Origin: Syntrophaceae bacterium | GTDB lineage: Bacteria > Desulfobacterota > BSN033 > UBA1163 | Length of the DNA: 64,000 nt | Direction of reading: 5' to 3' | Assembly (NCBI GenBank): GCA_013388635.1 | Contig: JACAEX010000067.1 | Location: forward strand, 54,066-118,065 | Shown: positions 38,051 through 47,405 of the stretch, in pieces | Numbering within the stretch: position 1 is the first letter of the stretch | Layout of the letters: the number at the start of each line of letters is the position of its first letter | Translations under genes and position numbers: made by a program | The notes under the pieces: model-generated | Database searches by the model: none | The model's input: only the letters and a program-made list of their open reading frames with translations | Told to the model about the DNA's origin: nothing

Positions 38051-39376
38051 CTATCCTATGGATTTATTCTCTTCAGCAGGTTCTGGAATTTTTTCTAATC
38101 TGGCCTTTGCAATCCTCTGCCCGACCATTTCTGTAATCCGAATTCTCTTCCCTTCGACCTCTACCGTATCACCGGTCTGAGGGATCTTCTGCAGGGCGGT
38201 CATCAGGAATCCTCCGAGGGTCTCATATTCTGGAGATTCTGGAAGCTCGATGTGGTAGTCTTCCTTCAGGTCCCTCAGACTGATCGATGCGTCAATCAGC
38301 ATCGTTCCGTCCGGAAATTGAATGACAGGACTCTCGGTATCGTATTCATCACGGATCTCACCGACGATCTCTTCAATCAGGTCCTCGATGGTCACCAGAC
38401 CGGAGACCCCGCCATATTCATCCACTGCCAAGGCCATGTGGATCCTTCTCTTTTGCATCTCTCTCAGAAGAAGGCTGATCTTCATGGTCTCGGGAATGAA
38501 GAAGGGTGGTCGGATGATCTTTCTGATATCGACCTGTCCTGTTTTTGCAAGAATGGTGAGGAAGTCTTTTGCATAAAGGATTCCTCTGATATCGTTGAGC
38601 TCTTTTCCGTAAACCGGATAGCGGGAGAACTGCTCCTCTTCAATGAAGGAGAGAACCTCCTGGGGCGACTTATCGATCTGGATCGCCACCATCTGGGTGT
38701 CCGGGACCATGACTTCTTTGGCCGACATGTCAGTAAATTCAAACACGCTCTGAAGAATTTTCTCTTCAGCGGGTTCAAAAATACCGTGTTTCCCTCCCTC
38801 TTTGATGAGCATCTTCACCTCTTCCTCGGTGACGTATGCCCTTTCGGTAAAGGGCCTTCTGCCCAGAGGGCTCAACACGAGGGCTGTGCTGAAGGTGAGA
38901 ATCCTGACAAATATGGAGGCGATTTTTGAGAAGAGGTCAATGGATCTGGCCGTCCACAACCCGATCGTTTCAGGATGCATCAAAGCAATCGATTTAGGGA
39001 TGAGTTCACCGAAGATCAAGGAGAAATAGGTAATGATGACCACGACGATTCCAATGGCGATCGGGCCGGCTGCCAAAGAGATCGTCTTGATCGGGACTTC
39101 TTTAAGCAGGGGTTCGATCACCCTTACCGAGGCAGCTCCGCCGATGGCCGAGGCCAAGACCCCCACCGTCGTAATTCCAATCTGGATCGTGGCCAGAAAC
39201 CGGTCCGGTTCCTCCTTCAGTCTTAAAAAGATCTTGGCATTCTCTTTCCCATCTTCAGCCATCTGTTTGATCCGGCTCTTTCTCGCTGTGACGACCGCGA
39301 TTTCTGTCCCTGATAGATAACCGTTTAAAAGGATTAGAATGGCAATGAAAAAGGCTTCGTAAAAAAGTCCCTCCAT
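38051..39376 (-). CDS. CNNM/CorC-family membrane protein (DUF21-CBS-CorC_HlyC)
   Basis: A 441-residue protein. Residues 1-190 form the DUF21 membrane domain ([43 protein letters not shown]), about 210-330 two CBS domains ([41 protein letters not shown]) and about 350-425 the CorC_HlyC domain. This family is linked to Mg2+/Co2+ efflux or Mg2+ resistance; hemolysin labels are misleading. GGAGGTATGAA precedes the ATG. Unlinked to the Mg-type genes at 4451-7135 except by theme. Confidence 0.9.
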   Translation of the reverse strand: MEGLFYEAFFIAILILLNGYLSGTEIAVVTARKSRIKQMAEDGKENAKIFLRLKEEPDRFLATIQIGITTVGVLASAIGGAASVRVIEPLLKEVPIKTISLAAGPIAIGIVVVIITYFSLIFGELIPKSIALMHPETIGLWTARSIDLFSKIASIFVRILTFSTALVLSPLGRRPFTERAYVTEEEVKMLIKEGGKHGIFEPAEEKILQSVFEFTDMSAKEVMVPDTQMVAIQIDKSPQEVLSFIEEEQFSRYPVYGKELNDIRGILYAKDFLTILAKTGQVDIRKIIRPPFFIPETMKISLLLREMQKRRIHMALAVDEYGGVSGLVTIEDLIEEIVGEIRDEYDTESPVIQFPDGTMLIDASISLRDLKEDYHIELPESPEYETLGGFLMTALQKIPQTGDTVEVEGKRIRITEMVGQRIAKARLEKIPEPAEENKSIG

Positions 39377-39475
39377 TTCATACCTCCCATTCCTTCGTTG
39401 CAGGGTCTATGTAGGGTTGATCAGGTAAGTTGTGAACTACAAACCACTCGTTTCAGGTTTGCGAGGAGAAGATCA

Positions 39476-40642
39476 TCAGAACTTGATCCGCTTGAGCCTT
39501 TCGATCGCCTCTCTGAGCTTTGTCTCATCTACCGTGAGGGCCATCCGGATGTATCCTTCTCCATCATCCCCGAAACCATTCCCAGGGGTCGCGACGATCC
39601 CACCTTGTTCGAGCAGGAGCGTGGCAAATTGAGTCGAGCTGTATCCCCTTGGAACCTGAATCCAGAGGTAGAAACTTGCCTTTGGCCAATCCACTTCGAG
39701 GCCGATTTCTCGAAGACCTTTCACCATCACATCCCTTCGCCTCTCATAGATCTTGATAATTTCGGGCAGGGGCGTATCCAGGCGATTCAAGGCTTCGGTC
39801 CCCGCCTCCTGGATGGCCTGGAAGAGACCAGAGTCGATGTTGGTCTTCACCCTTCCCAATCCAGAGACAATTTCAGAATGGCCCACGGCAAACCCGATCC
39901 TCCAGCCTGTCATATTGAAGGTTTTGGAGAGGCTGTGAAACTCGATCCCTACTTCCTTGGCGCCCTCCGCCTCCAAAAAACTGACCGGTCGATAGCCGTT
40001 GAAAGCGATTTCTGAATAGGCGGCATCATGACAGACAATGATCTCGTAACGACGAGCAAAGGCGACCACCTCTTCAAAGAAGGGCCTCTCAGCGACTGCG
40101 GCTGTCGGGTTATTTGGGTAGTTGATGAAAAGAAGCTTTGCCTTTTCTGCCACCTCCTCTGGAACTTCTGAGAGTTTCGGCAGAAAGCCGTTCTCCTTCC
40201 GAAGAGGCAAAAAATATGGGATCCCTCCGGCAAAGATCGTGGAGACACGGTAAACCGGATACCCAGGACTCGGGACCAATACAAAGTCCCCCGGGTTGAC
40301 GAAGGCAAGAGGGATATGGGCGATGCCTTCTTTCGAACCGATGAGCGAGAAGACCTCTCTCTCGGGATCAAGGCTGACCCGGAATCTCCTTTGGTACCAT
40401 TGGGCGACCGCTCTCCTGAATTCGATCATCCCTTCATAGGAGGGATACCGATGGTTCCTGGGATTTTCTGCTGCTCTCTTTAATCGTTCAATGATCAGCT
40501 TCGGCGTGGGGAGGTCTGGATCCCCGATCCCCAGGTCGATGAGATCCACTCCTTTCTGCCTCATCTCCTCTTTCTTCTTGTCGATCTCCGCAAAGAGGTA
40601 GGGGGGAATCTGTTCAATCCGTTTCGCCTTCTCAATCCGCAT
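39476..40642 (-). CDS. dapL: LL-diaminopimelate aminotransferase (class I/II)
   Basis: A 388-residue PLP enzyme. The PLP lysine is in SLSKTFNMTGWRIGFAVG (about residue 235), with NYPNNPTAAVA, the LGIGDPDLPTP start and HDAAYSEI. The start AKRIEQIPPYLFAEIDKKKEEM and the overall pattern match DapL-like enzymes, which make meso-diaminopimelate from tetrahydrodipicolinate in one step. An unspecific class I aminotransferase is the alternative. AGGAGAGACGG precedes the ATG. Confidence 0.85.
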   Translation of the reverse strand: MRIEKAKRIEQIPPYLFAEIDKKKEEMRQKGVDLIDLGIGDPDLPTPKLIIERLKRAAENPRNHRYPSYEGMIEFRRAVAQWYQRRFRVSLDPEREVFSLIGSKEGIAHIPLAFVNPGDFVLVPSPGYPVYRVSTIFAGGIPYFLPLRKENGFLPKLSEVPEEVAEKAKLLFINYPNNPTAAVAERPFFEEVVAFARRYEIIVCHDAAYSEIAFNGYRPVSFLEAEGAKEVGIEFHSLSKTFNMTGWRIGFAVGHSEIVSGLGRVKTNIDSGLFQAIQEAGTEALNRLDTPLPEIIKIYERRRDVMVKGLREIGLEVDWPKASFYLWIQVPRGYSSTQFATLLLEQGGIVATPGNGFGDDGEGYIRMALTVDETKLREAIERLKRIKF

Positions 40643-40735
40643 CCGTCTCTCCTTTCTTTCTCAACCTCAGATGGTTTTATCTTATGTGCTTTCCCTCCGA
40701 AATTCAAGCCAAAAGTGGTGATCTCGAAATCGGTA

Positions 40736-40765
40736 TTGACATGCCTCAGCCCTCCCTATCATAAT
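40736..40765 (+). promoter_or_regulatory. Sigma-70 type promoter of the BamD-LptA gene
   Basis: TTGACA (40736-40741), 18-base spacer, CATAAT (40760-40765, five of six), thirty bases before the ATG. It lies in the divergent gap with dapL. Confidence 0.65.
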
Positions 40766-40794
40766 ATCTCAAGTCTTTCTAAGCGAGAGCTCCA

Positions 40795-42384
40795 ATGGGT
40801 ATGAAAAAAAAGGCGTTGCTCAAATCTATCATCTTGTTCACTCTTATCTTTTGGCTTCTTTTGGGATGTTCGAAGAAGGGCCTCAAGACGATTGAAGGAG
40901 ATCCGGAAATCCTTTATAAAGAGGGGCTCGCGCGGTTCAATAAAAGGGATTATGACGAAGCCCTGAAGAAGTTCGAACTGCTGAAGGCCAGTTTCCCTGA
41001 TAGCCCTCCCTATACGATCTGGGCTGAGCTGAAGATCGGCGATTGTCATTTCTTTAAGAAGGAATATGTCGAGGCCATTGCCGCTTACGAGGAGTTTAAG
41101 AAGATCCACCCCACCCACGACGAGATCCCATATGTCCATTACCAGATCGGAATGGCCTATTACAACCAGATGCTCAGCTTAGACCGAGATCAGACCCCCA
41201 CGCAGAAGGCCCTCTCCAACTTCGAATATCTGATCGCCAACTACCCACCCAGCCTCTTCACTGAGAAGGCAAAGGAGAAGATCGGGATCTGCAGAAAACG
41301 ATTGGCGGATCATGAATTCTATATCGGCCATTACTATTATAAAAAAGGAAAATATAAAGCTGCCTCAGCCCGCTTCCAGGGCCTGATCGAGAAGTTTCCG
41401 AAGATGCCTGAGGAGGACAGGACCCTCTATCTCCTCGGCAAGAGTTATATTGAGATCGAGCAATGGGAGAAGGCTGCCGAAGCCTTTCGTAGGATTGTCA
41501 ATGAATATCCGGAGAGCCCCTATCATGACGAAGCGAAGTCGATGCTCGATCAAGGGGTGCAAGAGAAGGCGAGTTCTCTCCGTGCGGCAAGGATCAAGGA
41601 ATCGAAGAAAAGAGGTGGGAGGGCAGGGCCGGAACCGGAGACTCTCCATCTGGCCAGATTTGAAGAAGAGAGGAGGCAACCCGTTTCTTTCGCCAGCTCC
41701 CCTTCGGTCACCGGAGAGAGAGCAAAGGGGATTTCTTCGAAGGGAAAGAATGAAAACATAGCAATCCCAATCGCTGAGGAACCGAGGCAGGAGGTTCAAA
41801 CTCCGTCGACCGCCTTACCACCCACTCCGGAGACGGGGCTTAAGGTCGGGACGGAGCCAGAAGGGGAGAGAAGCGTTTCGGCATTGCCAGTTCCGTCGGC
41901 GACAAATCCGACAGCAGCGCCCGAAAAGACGGAGACCCCTAAGAGCGAAGCTCCTCGTGAGCCAGCGGAGAGGGGTGAACCGATCGATATCACTTCTGAC
42001 AGGGTGGAGACATATTCGAGGGAAAATTTGATCATCTTCAAAGGAAATGTCGTAGCCCGGCAGAAGGATATGGTCATCTATGCCGATTCCTTAGAAGCAG
42101 TGATCTTTGAAGGCGGCAAGGGGGTGGAGAAGGTGATTGCAGGAGGTAACGTCAAGATCCAGCAGGGAACGCGAGTGGCCCATTGTCAACGAGCGGTCTT
42201 TTACAATATCGATCAAAGAGTAGTTTTAACAGGTTCTCCACAGGTGATTGAAGGAGAGAATATGGTCTCTGGAGATGAGATCGTCTTCCATGTTGCACAG
42301 AATCGAATCGAGGTGAAAGGGGGGTCGAGCGGAAGGGGAAAGGCGAAGATCCTTCCAGGGGAAGGGGTTGAGAAGTTGAAATAA
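40795..42384 (+). CDS. BamD-like lipoprotein fused to an LptA/OstA domain
   Basis: A 529-residue lipoprotein. Residues 1-24 form a lipoprotein signal with lipobox LLLGC. Residues about 35-260 are BamD/YfiO-type TPRs (YKEGLARFNKRDYDEALKKFELLKASFPDSP, GQ-type repeats, DRTLYLLGKSYIEIEQWEKAAEAFRRIVNEYPESPYHDEAK). A long Pro/Glu-rich linker (about 265-395) follows. Residues about 396-525 are an LptA/OstA domain (EPIDITSDRVETYSRENLIIFKGNVVARQKDMVIYADSLEA). BamD helps insert outer-membrane beta-barrels; LptA forms the periplasmic bridge for lipopolysaccharide. Both domains are complete and in one frame, so this is a natural fusion. Followed by a strong terminator. Confidence 0.85.
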   Translation: MGMKKKALLKSIILFTLIFWLLLGCSKKGLKTIEGDPEILYKEGLARFNKRDYDEALKKFELLKASFPDSPPYTIWAELKIGDCHFFKKEYVEAIAAYEEFKKIHPTHDEIPYVHYQIGMAYYNQMLSLDRDQTPTQKALSNFEYLIANYPPSLFTEKAKEKIGICRKRLADHEFYIGHYYYKKGKYKAASARFQGLIEKFPKMPEEDRTLYLLGKSYIEIEQWEKAAEAFRRIVNEYPESPYHDEAKSMLDQGVQEKASSLRAARIKESKKRGGRAGPEPETLHLARFEEERRQPVSFASSPSVTGERAKGISSKGKNENIAIPIAEEPRQEVQTPSTALPPTPETGLKVGTEPEGERSVSALPVPSATNPTAAPEKTETPKSEAPREPAERGEPIDITSDRVETYSRENLIIFKGNVVARQKDMVIYADSLEAVIFEGGKGVEKVIAGGNVKIQQGTRVAHCQRAVFYNIDQRVVLTGSPQVIEGENMVSGDEIVFHVAQNRIEVKGGSSGRGKAKILPGEGVEKLK

Positions 42385-42417
42385 CAATTTAGGGAGAAGT
42401 TGACCATCGGGAAGAAG

Positions 42418-42452
42418 AGAGAGACGCCCCTGGAGGGCGTCTCTCTGTTTTT
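42418..42452 (+). terminator. Rho-independent terminator after BamD-LptA
   Basis: Twelve perfect pairs (AGAGAGACGCCC with GGGCGTCTCTCT) around CTGGA, then GTTTTT. It begins 33 bases after the stop codon. The best terminator in the window. Confidence 0.9.
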
Positions 42453-42466
42453 GGGCCCGGCAAAAA

Positions 42467-42495
42467 TTGACAAATAGAAGAAAAACTAATAAAAT
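42467..42495 (+). promoter_or_regulatory. Sigma-70 type promoter of the ffh operon
   Basis: TTGACA (42467-42472), 17-base spacer, TAAAAT (42490-42495, five of six). It lies between the terminator and the ffh start at 42528. Confidence 0.75.
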
Positions 42496-42527
42496 AAATT
42501 ATTTATAATTTATGGGGAGATTAAGGA

Positions 42528-43868
42528 ATGTTTGAAAGTCTTACCTCGAAACTGGATGCCATCTTTAAGAAACTGAAGGGTCGTGGAAAATTGACGGAGC
42601 AGAATATAAAAGAGGCATTAAAAGAGGTAAGGATGGCCCTCTTGGAGGCCGATGTCAATTTCAAAGTGGTGAAGGACTTCATCCAATCAGTGGAGCAGAG
42701 GGCAATAGGCCAGGAGGTGATGGCCAGTCTTACCCCGGCCCAGCAGGTGATTAAGATCGTAAGGGATGAATTGACCTCATTGATGGGCCATGGCGAGGAG
42801 AGGATTAATCTTTCCGGAAGTCCCCCTGTTCCGATCATGCTGGTCGGCCTCCATGGGTGTGGAAAAACGACCACCGCGGGTAAGCTTGCCCGATATTTTC
42901 AGGAGAGAAAGAAAAGGCCTTATCTCATCCCCGCTGACGTCTACCGGCCAGCCGCCATCGAACAGCTGCAGAGATTAGGGCAGGAGTTAGGGGTCGATTT
43001 TTATCGTCCAGAACCATCCCAGGCACCTCTGGATATATGTCTGAAGGGAAGGGAATTTGCACTCAGGGGTGGGTACGATCTGATGGTGATCGATACGGCT
43101 GGGAGACTCCACATCGATGAGGCCTTGATGCTGGAACTCAGGGAGATCAAGGCAAGTCTCAAACCAAAAGAGATACTTCTCGTAGCAGACGCGATGACCG
43201 GGCAGGATGCGGTCAATATCGCCAAGAATTTCAATGAGCGACTGGGAATCGATGGAGTGATCCTGACCAAGATGGATGGGGATGCTCGGGGAGGAGCTGC
43301 CCTCTCCATTCGAGCGGTGACACAGAAACCGATCAAATTCATCGGGGTGGGAGAGAAGTTGGATGCCTTGGAGGTTTTTCATCCCGACCGGATGGCCTCC
43401 AGAATCTTGGGAATGGGCGATGTCCTCACGCTGATCGAAAAGGCAGAGGTGGCGTTCGATGAGGAGAAGGCAAAGGAGTTGGAGAAGAAGATTCGAAGGG
43501 ACTCCTTTACACTGGAAGATTTTCGGGATCAACTCCAGCAGGTTCGGAAGATGGGGTCATTGGAATCGATCTTAGGTATGATTCCAGGGGTATTGAAAAG
43601 GATGAAGGGGATGGGGGATATCGGTTTGGATGAAAGAGAGCTGATCAAGGTCGAGGCCATCATCAATTCGATGACCCCTAAGGAACGGGCCAATTATGCG
43701 ATCATCAACGGAAGTCGGCGATTGCGGATCGCTCGTGGTAGCGGGACGACCGTCCAGGATGTGAATCACCTTTTAAAACGCTATGCCCAGGCCCGAAAGA
43801 TGATGAAACAGTTTGCTAAAATGGGAGAGAAGGGATTTGGGAGAGGAAGGATGCCCTTCTTTTCATAA
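42528..43868 (+). CDS. ffh: Signal recognition particle GTPase Ffh
   Basis: A 446-residue SRP54 protein. N domain residues 1-95; G domain with G1 GLHGCGKTTT, DTAGRLHIDEALMLEL, TKMDGDARGGAALS; C-terminal M domain from about 300 (LGMIPGVLKRMKGMGD, GSRRLRIARGSGTTVQDVNHLLKRY). It targets membrane proteins with the 4.5S RNA and FtsY. First gene of the ffh-rpsP-khpA-rimM-trmD-rplS group, as in many bacteria. Full length. Confidence 0.96.
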   Translation: MFESLTSKLDAIFKKLKGRGKLTEQNIKEALKEVRMALLEADVNFKVVKDFIQSVEQRAIGQEVMASLTPAQQVIKIVRDELTSLMGHGEERINLSGSPPVPIMLVGLHGCGKTTTAGKLARYFQERKKRPYLIPADVYRPAAIEQLQRLGQELGVDFYRPEPSQAPLDICLKGREFALRGGYDLMVIDTAGRLHIDEALMLELREIKASLKPKEILLVADAMTGQDAVNIAKNFNERLGIDGVILTKMDGDARGGAALSIRAVTQKPIKFIGVGEKLDALEVFHPDRMASRILGMGDVLTLIEKAEVAFDEEKAKELEKKIRRDSFTLEDFRDQLQQVRKMGSLESILGMIPGVLKRMKGMGDIGLDERELIKVEAIINSMTPKERANYAIINGSRRLRIARGSGTTVQDVNHLLKRYAQARKMMKQFAKMGEKGFGRGRMPFFS

Positions 43869-43904
43869 TGGTTTTCAGGCTGCGTCGGAGAAGGGATATA
43901 TAAA

Positions 43905-44215
43905 CTCTAAACACGAAGCACAAAATCCGAATCTCGAAACAAACAGAAATGTTCAAAATCCGAATGACCTAAACCAATAGTAAATATTGAAAACTTTGAA
44001 ATTTGGATTTTGGATTACCTAGAAAATAACCCCTCCCCTGGTGGGAGGGGATAAAGGGGAGGGGGAATAGAGGGGGAATAAAGGTTTTCTTCACCCCCAC
44101 CCTCACCCTCCCCCATCGAAGGGGGAGGGACGCCAGGTTTAATTTTCATGGTTCGCGGGTGACGAACCCGTCATGTGAAATTTGTTTCGTATCCCGATAT
44201 TCGAATTTCGGATTT
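43905..44215. repeat. Repeat-rich gap between ffh and rpsP (family B arms around GC-rich palindrome)
   Basis: This gap (43869-44247) carries no gene. Outer parts contain family B words (AAACACGAAGCACAAAATCCGAATCTCGAAAC; GAAATTTGTTTCGTATCCCGATATTCGAATTTCGGATTTTT). The centre has CCCCTCCCCTGGTGGGAGGGG (44030-44050) and a second run of CCCTC/GGGAG words to 44130, all able to form hairpins. It breaks an otherwise tight operon, so the repeat units must be tolerated in a transcribed region. Confidence 0.55.
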
Positions 44216-44247
44216 TTTACTCAAAGAAGGAGGTGGTAAGGAAGACT

Positions 44248-44517
44248 ATGGCAGTATCGATGAGACTGATGCGATTTGGTGGGAAGAAAGACCCGTATTA
44301 CCGGATTGTCGTTTCGGATCGTCGTTCGGCCCGGGACGGAAGATTTATCGAACAGGTGGGGATTTATGATCCCAAGAAAGATCCAGTGGAGGTTCGATTC
44401 AAAGAAGAGAAGGCGTTGGGGTGGCTGCGAAAGGGAGCCCAACCCACACCGACAGTCCGTCAGCTCTTGATTCGATCCGGTATTTCGAAGAGGTTGACGG
44501 AAGAAAAAGAAGCATAG
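44248..44517 (+). CDS. rpsP: 30S ribosomal protein S16
   Basis: An 89-residue protein opening MAVSMRLMRFGGKKDPYYRIVVSDRRSARDGRFIEQVG, the universal S16 pattern, with GALPTxTV-type end AQPTPTVRQLL. ATG 44248 is chosen over an upstream frame that lies in a repeat; AAGGAAG and a stronger GGAGG are upstream. Assembles the 5' domain of 16S rRNA. Confidence 0.96.
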   Translation: MAVSMRLMRFGGKKDPYYRIVVSDRRSARDGRFIEQVGIYDPKKDPVEVRFKEEKALGWLRKGAQPTPTVRQLLIRSGISKRLTEEKEA

Positions 44518-44620
44518 GATGCCTTTTCCCAAACCTTTGCCCTCCATTCGGTAAAGTGGTTATAGCAAGGGAGATATGGGGATGTATCCGAGATAGCCAC
44601 CCTGAGTCTTTTAGTAAGGA

Positions 44621-44648
44621 GTGGGGTCTACTCTGAAGACGACCCCAC
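44621..44648 (+). promoter_or_regulatory. Hairpin in the unusually long rpsP-khpA spacer
   Basis: GTGGGGTC (44621-44628) pairs with GACCCCAC (44641-44648) across a 12-base loop; an inner GTCT...AGAC pairing is also possible. The 204-base gap (44518-44721) contains no gene I can defend. It may be an internal regulatory or processing element. No T-run follows. Confidence 0.4.
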
Positions 44649-44721
44649 GTCTTATGAGGATGGTGCGGCGTCTGCCTTCGTGGATCTTCTCAGGACCGCT
44701 TCAGGAAGTGGAGGTGGGGTT

Positions 44722-44958
44722 ATGAAAACGAAAGAGTTAATCGAGTATATCGCAAAGGCATTGGTGGATCATCCTGAACAGGTCAGGGTTTCTGAAATCG
44801 AAGGTGAGAAGACCTCGGTCATCGAACTCTCTGTGGCTAAGGACGATTTGGGAAAGGTGATCGGGAAACAGGGCAGGACTGCCAGGGCGATCAGAGTTAT
44901 CCTGGGCGCTGCCTCTGCAAATTTGGGAAAGCATTCTGTTTTGGAAATCATCGAATGA
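44722..44958 (+). CDS. khpA: KH-domain RNA-binding protein KhpA
   Basis: A 78-residue protein: [23 protein letters not shown] opening and the KH-core motif [18 protein letters not shown] (GxxG loop GKQG). KhpA pairs with KhpB/EloR in RNA binding and envelope control in Firmicutes; its role in Gram-negatives is less known. GGAGGTGGGGTT precedes the ATG. It stands between rpsP and rimM as in many genomes. Confidence 0.9.
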   Translation: MKTKELIEYIAKALVDHPEQVRVSEIEGEKTSVIELSVAKDDLGKVIGKQGRTARAIRVILGAASANLGKHSVLEIIE

Positions 44959-44964
44959 TCATCC

Positions 44965-45492
44965 ATGGTGAAGGATCTTCTGCCGATCGGAAGGGTTGTG
45001 AAACCCCACGGGGTCAAGGGAAAGATCAAGGTTGAGTATTTTGGAGAGGATCTCAACCATTTTCCTCCGGTCCGAGAGGTCTTCATCGAGGATAGCCTGG
45101 GTAGGCCGCAGGCGTACGGTCTCTTAGAGACATCGGCCCAACCCCCCCTTCTCCTCCTCCGGATAGAAGGGATTGAAAGAAGAGAGGAGGTTCAGGCCCT
45201 TGTAGGCAAGGAGATCTTCATCCGGAGAGCGGACCTGCCGGATCTGAAGGAGGGGGAGTATTACTGGTTCGAGATCACAGGAATGCAGGTTGAGACCGAG
45301 CGGGGAAGGAGGCTCGGAAGGGTAAAGGAGATCTTTCCCACAGGGGCCAATGATGTCTACGTGGTCGAGGGAAGGAGAAGGGAAATCCTCCTGCCTGCGA
45401 CCGAAGAGGTGATCAAAGACATAGATCTGAAAAAAGGAGTGATGAAGGTCAATCGGATGGAGGGATTGTGGGAGGAGGAGGATGAGATTTGA
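44965..45492 (+). CDS. rimM: Ribosome maturation factor RimM
   Basis: A 175-residue protein with the RimM beta-barrel ([42 protein letters not shown]) and the C-terminal PRC-barrel ([37 protein letters not shown]). It helps fold the 16S rRNA 3' domain with S19. Starts six bases after khpA and overlaps trmD by 11 bases. Confidence 0.94.
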   Translation: MVKDLLPIGRVVKPHGVKGKIKVEYFGEDLNHFPPVREVFIEDSLGRPQAYGLLETSAQPPLLLLRIEGIERREEVQALVGKEIFIRRADLPDLKEGEYYWFEITGMQVETERGRRLGRVKEIFPTGANDVYVVEGRRREILLPATEEVIKDIDLKKGVMKVNRMEGLWEEEDEI

Positions 45493-46240
45493 TATCCTCA
45501 CCCTCTTTCCCGATATGTTCTCCTCTCCCTTTCGGGAAAGCATCATCGGGAGGGCGATAGAGAAAGGACTCATTGAGGTCCGCACGATCAATATTCGGGA
45601 TTTTGCCCTGGACAAGCATCGGGTGGTCGATGATACGCCTTACGGAGGGGGGCAAGGTATGGTGATGAAGGTGGAACCCATTGCCCGAGCGATCGAGTGG
45701 GTTAAGTCTCAAAATCCGTCTGCCTGGACCGTCCATCTGACCCCCCAGGGAAAACCGTTCAACCAGGAATTGGCCTCGAGCCTTTCCTCAAGACCCCATC
45801 TCATCCTCCTTTGTGGTCGGTATGAAGGCGTGGATGAAAGGGTCAGGGAACTCTTTGTGGATGAAGAGATCTCAATTGGAGATTATGTTCTTACCGGAGG
45901 AGAATTGGCGGCGATGGTTCTGATCGATGTGGTCGCAAGGCTACTGCCTGGAGTCCTGGGGTCGGATCGATCGGCTGCTGAGGATTCTTTTTTCAACTCT
46001 CTTCTGGAATATCCACAATACACCAGGCCTCTCGATTTCAGGGGAAAGTGTGTTCCAGAGGTCCTGCTTTCGGGGAATCACGCAGCCATCGCTCTATGGA
46101 GGAGGAAGGAGGCTCTGAGGCGAACCCTGACAAGACGACCGGATCTCTTAGCCAGAGCCAATCTCTCCGAGGAGGACAGGAGGCTTATGGAAGAGATCCT
46201 GCAGGAAAGGGAGACCGACAAGGGTGGGGATGGAGCCTAA
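45482..46240 (+). CDS. trmD: tRNA (guanine-37-N1)-methyltransferase TrmD
   Basis: A 252-residue SPOUT methyltransferase: opening [29 protein letters not shown], the motif [14 protein letters not shown], and the knot sequence [15 protein letters not shown]...[32 protein letters not shown]. It methylates G37 of tRNA to stop frameshifts. The start overlaps rimM. Full length. Confidence 0.96.
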   Translation: MRFDILTLFPDMFSSPFRESIIGRAIEKGLIEVRTINIRDFALDKHRVVDDTPYGGGQGMVMKVEPIARAIEWVKSQNPSAWTVHLTPQGKPFNQELASSLSSRPHLILLCGRYEGVDERVRELFVDEEISIGDYVLTGGELAAMVLIDVVARLLPGVLGSDRSAAEDSFFNSLLEYPQYTRPLDFRGKCVPEVLLSGNHAAIALWRRKEALRRTLTRRPDLLARANLSEEDRRLMEEILQERETDKGGDGA

Positions 46241-46805
46241 CCTCTATATCGGATTGGTCCACTATCCGATTTATGACAGGAGAAAAGAGGTCGTTGCCAC
46301 AGCGGTCACCAACTTCGACGTCCATGATATTGCGCGTTGTGCAAAGACCTATGGCCTGAAAGGTTTCTTCGTCATCACCCCCTTGGAGAGCCAGGTGCAG
46401 TTAGTGGAGAGATTGATCCGACATTGGGCGGAGGGACCTGGATCGGTTTACAATCCGACCAGAAAGGAGTCGCTCTGTCTGGTTCGAGTCTCCCGGACCA
46501 TTGATGAAGCGAGCCAGGAGATCTCCGGCCTTTGGGGAGATCGGGTGAGGAGGGTTGCCACAGGGGCCTCTACCCATCCTAAAAATATCAGCTTTGCAAG
46601 ATTCCGAGAGTTACTGGAAGACGGGAGCGTACCCTTCTTTCTTCTCTTTGGAACGGGGTGGGGTCTGACAGAGGAGGTCAAGGATAGTTGTGACTATGTC
46701 CTGGCACCGATTGAAGGAAAAGGGTATAATCACCTCTCGGTTCGTTCAGCCGTGGCCATCATCCTGGATCGGCTATTAGGAGACAGAACTCATAGTTCGG
46801 GGTGA
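46230..46805 (+). CDS. SPOUT-type RNA methyltransferase (PF09936 family)
   Basis: A 191-residue protein matching the uncharacterised SAM-dependent RNA methyltransferase family often placed after trmD in Desulfobacterota: [49 protein letters not shown], and the end [24 protein letters not shown], a knot-type cofactor loop. The ATG at 46230 (MEPNLYIGL) is preferred; it follows GGTGGGG. It overlaps the end of trmD. Target RNA is unknown. Confidence 0.82.
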   Translation: MEPNLYIGLVHYPIYDRRKEVVATAVTNFDVHDIARCAKTYGLKGFFVITPLESQVQLVERLIRHWAEGPGSVYNPTRKESLCLVRVSRTIDEASQEISGLWGDRVRRVATGASTHPKNISFARFRELLEDGSVPFFLLFGTGWGLTEEVKDSCDYVLAPIEGKGYNHLSVRSAVAIILDRLLGDRTHSSG

Positions 46806-46880
46806 TCAGTTCGTAGTTCGGAGAGAATAATTTAAAAATATACTCCGAGCTCAAAACTTCCAACTCCGAACTGAGACAGG
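46796..46880. repeat. Inverted repeat, family C (AGTTCGGAG type)
   Basis: Left arm words AGTTCGGGG, CAGTTCGTAGTTCGGAG; right arm CTCCGAGCTC...CAACTCCGAACTGAG; the arms pair around an AT-rich loop (AATTTAAAAATATA). It lies between the RNA methyltransferase gene and rplS and is likely transcribed with them. Confidence 0.6.
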
Positions 46881-46893
46881 AAGGAGAATCAAG

Positions 46894-47250
46894 ATGAATC
46901 CGGTGGAGTTAGTTGAAAGAGAACAGTTGAGGACAGACCTGCAGAGTTTTAACGTGGGGGATACGGTAAAGGTGCACGTGAGGATCGTGGAGGGGGAGAA
47001 GGAGAGGATACAGCCCTTCGAAGGAGTGGTGATCCGCAAAAAGGGAGGTGGGATTCGTTCGACCTTCACCGTGAGAAAGGTTTCTTACGGAATCGGGGTT
47101 GAGAGAATTTTTCCCATGCACTCACCGAGGATCGATCGGATCGATGTGATCAGCCGGGGTAAGGTGAGACGCGCCAAGCTCTTCTACCTGAGAAACCTGA
47201 AGGGTAAGGCGGCCCGGATCAAAGGCCAGAAGAAACAAGCAGTAGCATAG
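46894..47250 (+). CDS. rplS: 50S ribosomal protein L19
   Basis: A 118-residue protein: [62 protein letters not shown], the L19 signature. A GGAAGGAG ribosome site precedes the ATG. Contacts the 30S subunit at the bridge. Confidence 0.97.
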   Translation: MNPVELVEREQLRTDLQSFNVGDTVKVHVRIVEGEKERIQPFEGVVIRKKGGGIRSTFTVRKVSYGIGVERIFPMHSPRIDRIDVISRGKVRRAKLFYLRNLKGKAARIKGQKKQAVA

Positions 47251-47254
47251 GATA

Positions 47255-47395
47255 AAAATTCCAATAATCAAATTCCAAATCCCAAATAAATTCCGAGTTT
47301 CAATGTCCAAAACTATCATTATTGAAATTTTGGTCATTGAGATTTTGGTAATTATTTGAAATTTGGTGCTTGGGATTTGGTCGTTATTTGATCCA
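47255..47395. repeat. Dispersed AT-rich inverted repeat, family A
   Basis: AATTCCAATAATCAAATTCCAAATCCC ... GAAATTTTGGTCATTGAGATTTTGGTAATTATTTGAAATTTGGTGCTTGGGATTTGG: arms complementary with centre near 47320. It fills the rplS-rnhB gap and probably forms part of one mRNA. Confidence 0.7.
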
Positions 47396-47405
47396 ATGCT
47401 GTGAA

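Noticed and set aside
42210..42480. Minus-strand frame over the BamD-LptA end and terminator
   Set aside because: Opposite a clear LptA domain and through a strong terminator; no ribosome site.
44030..44130. CRISPR-like or tandem repeat in the ffh-rpsP gap
   Set aside because: The CCCTC/GGGAG words are palindromic and irregular; no equal spacers or direct-repeat register.
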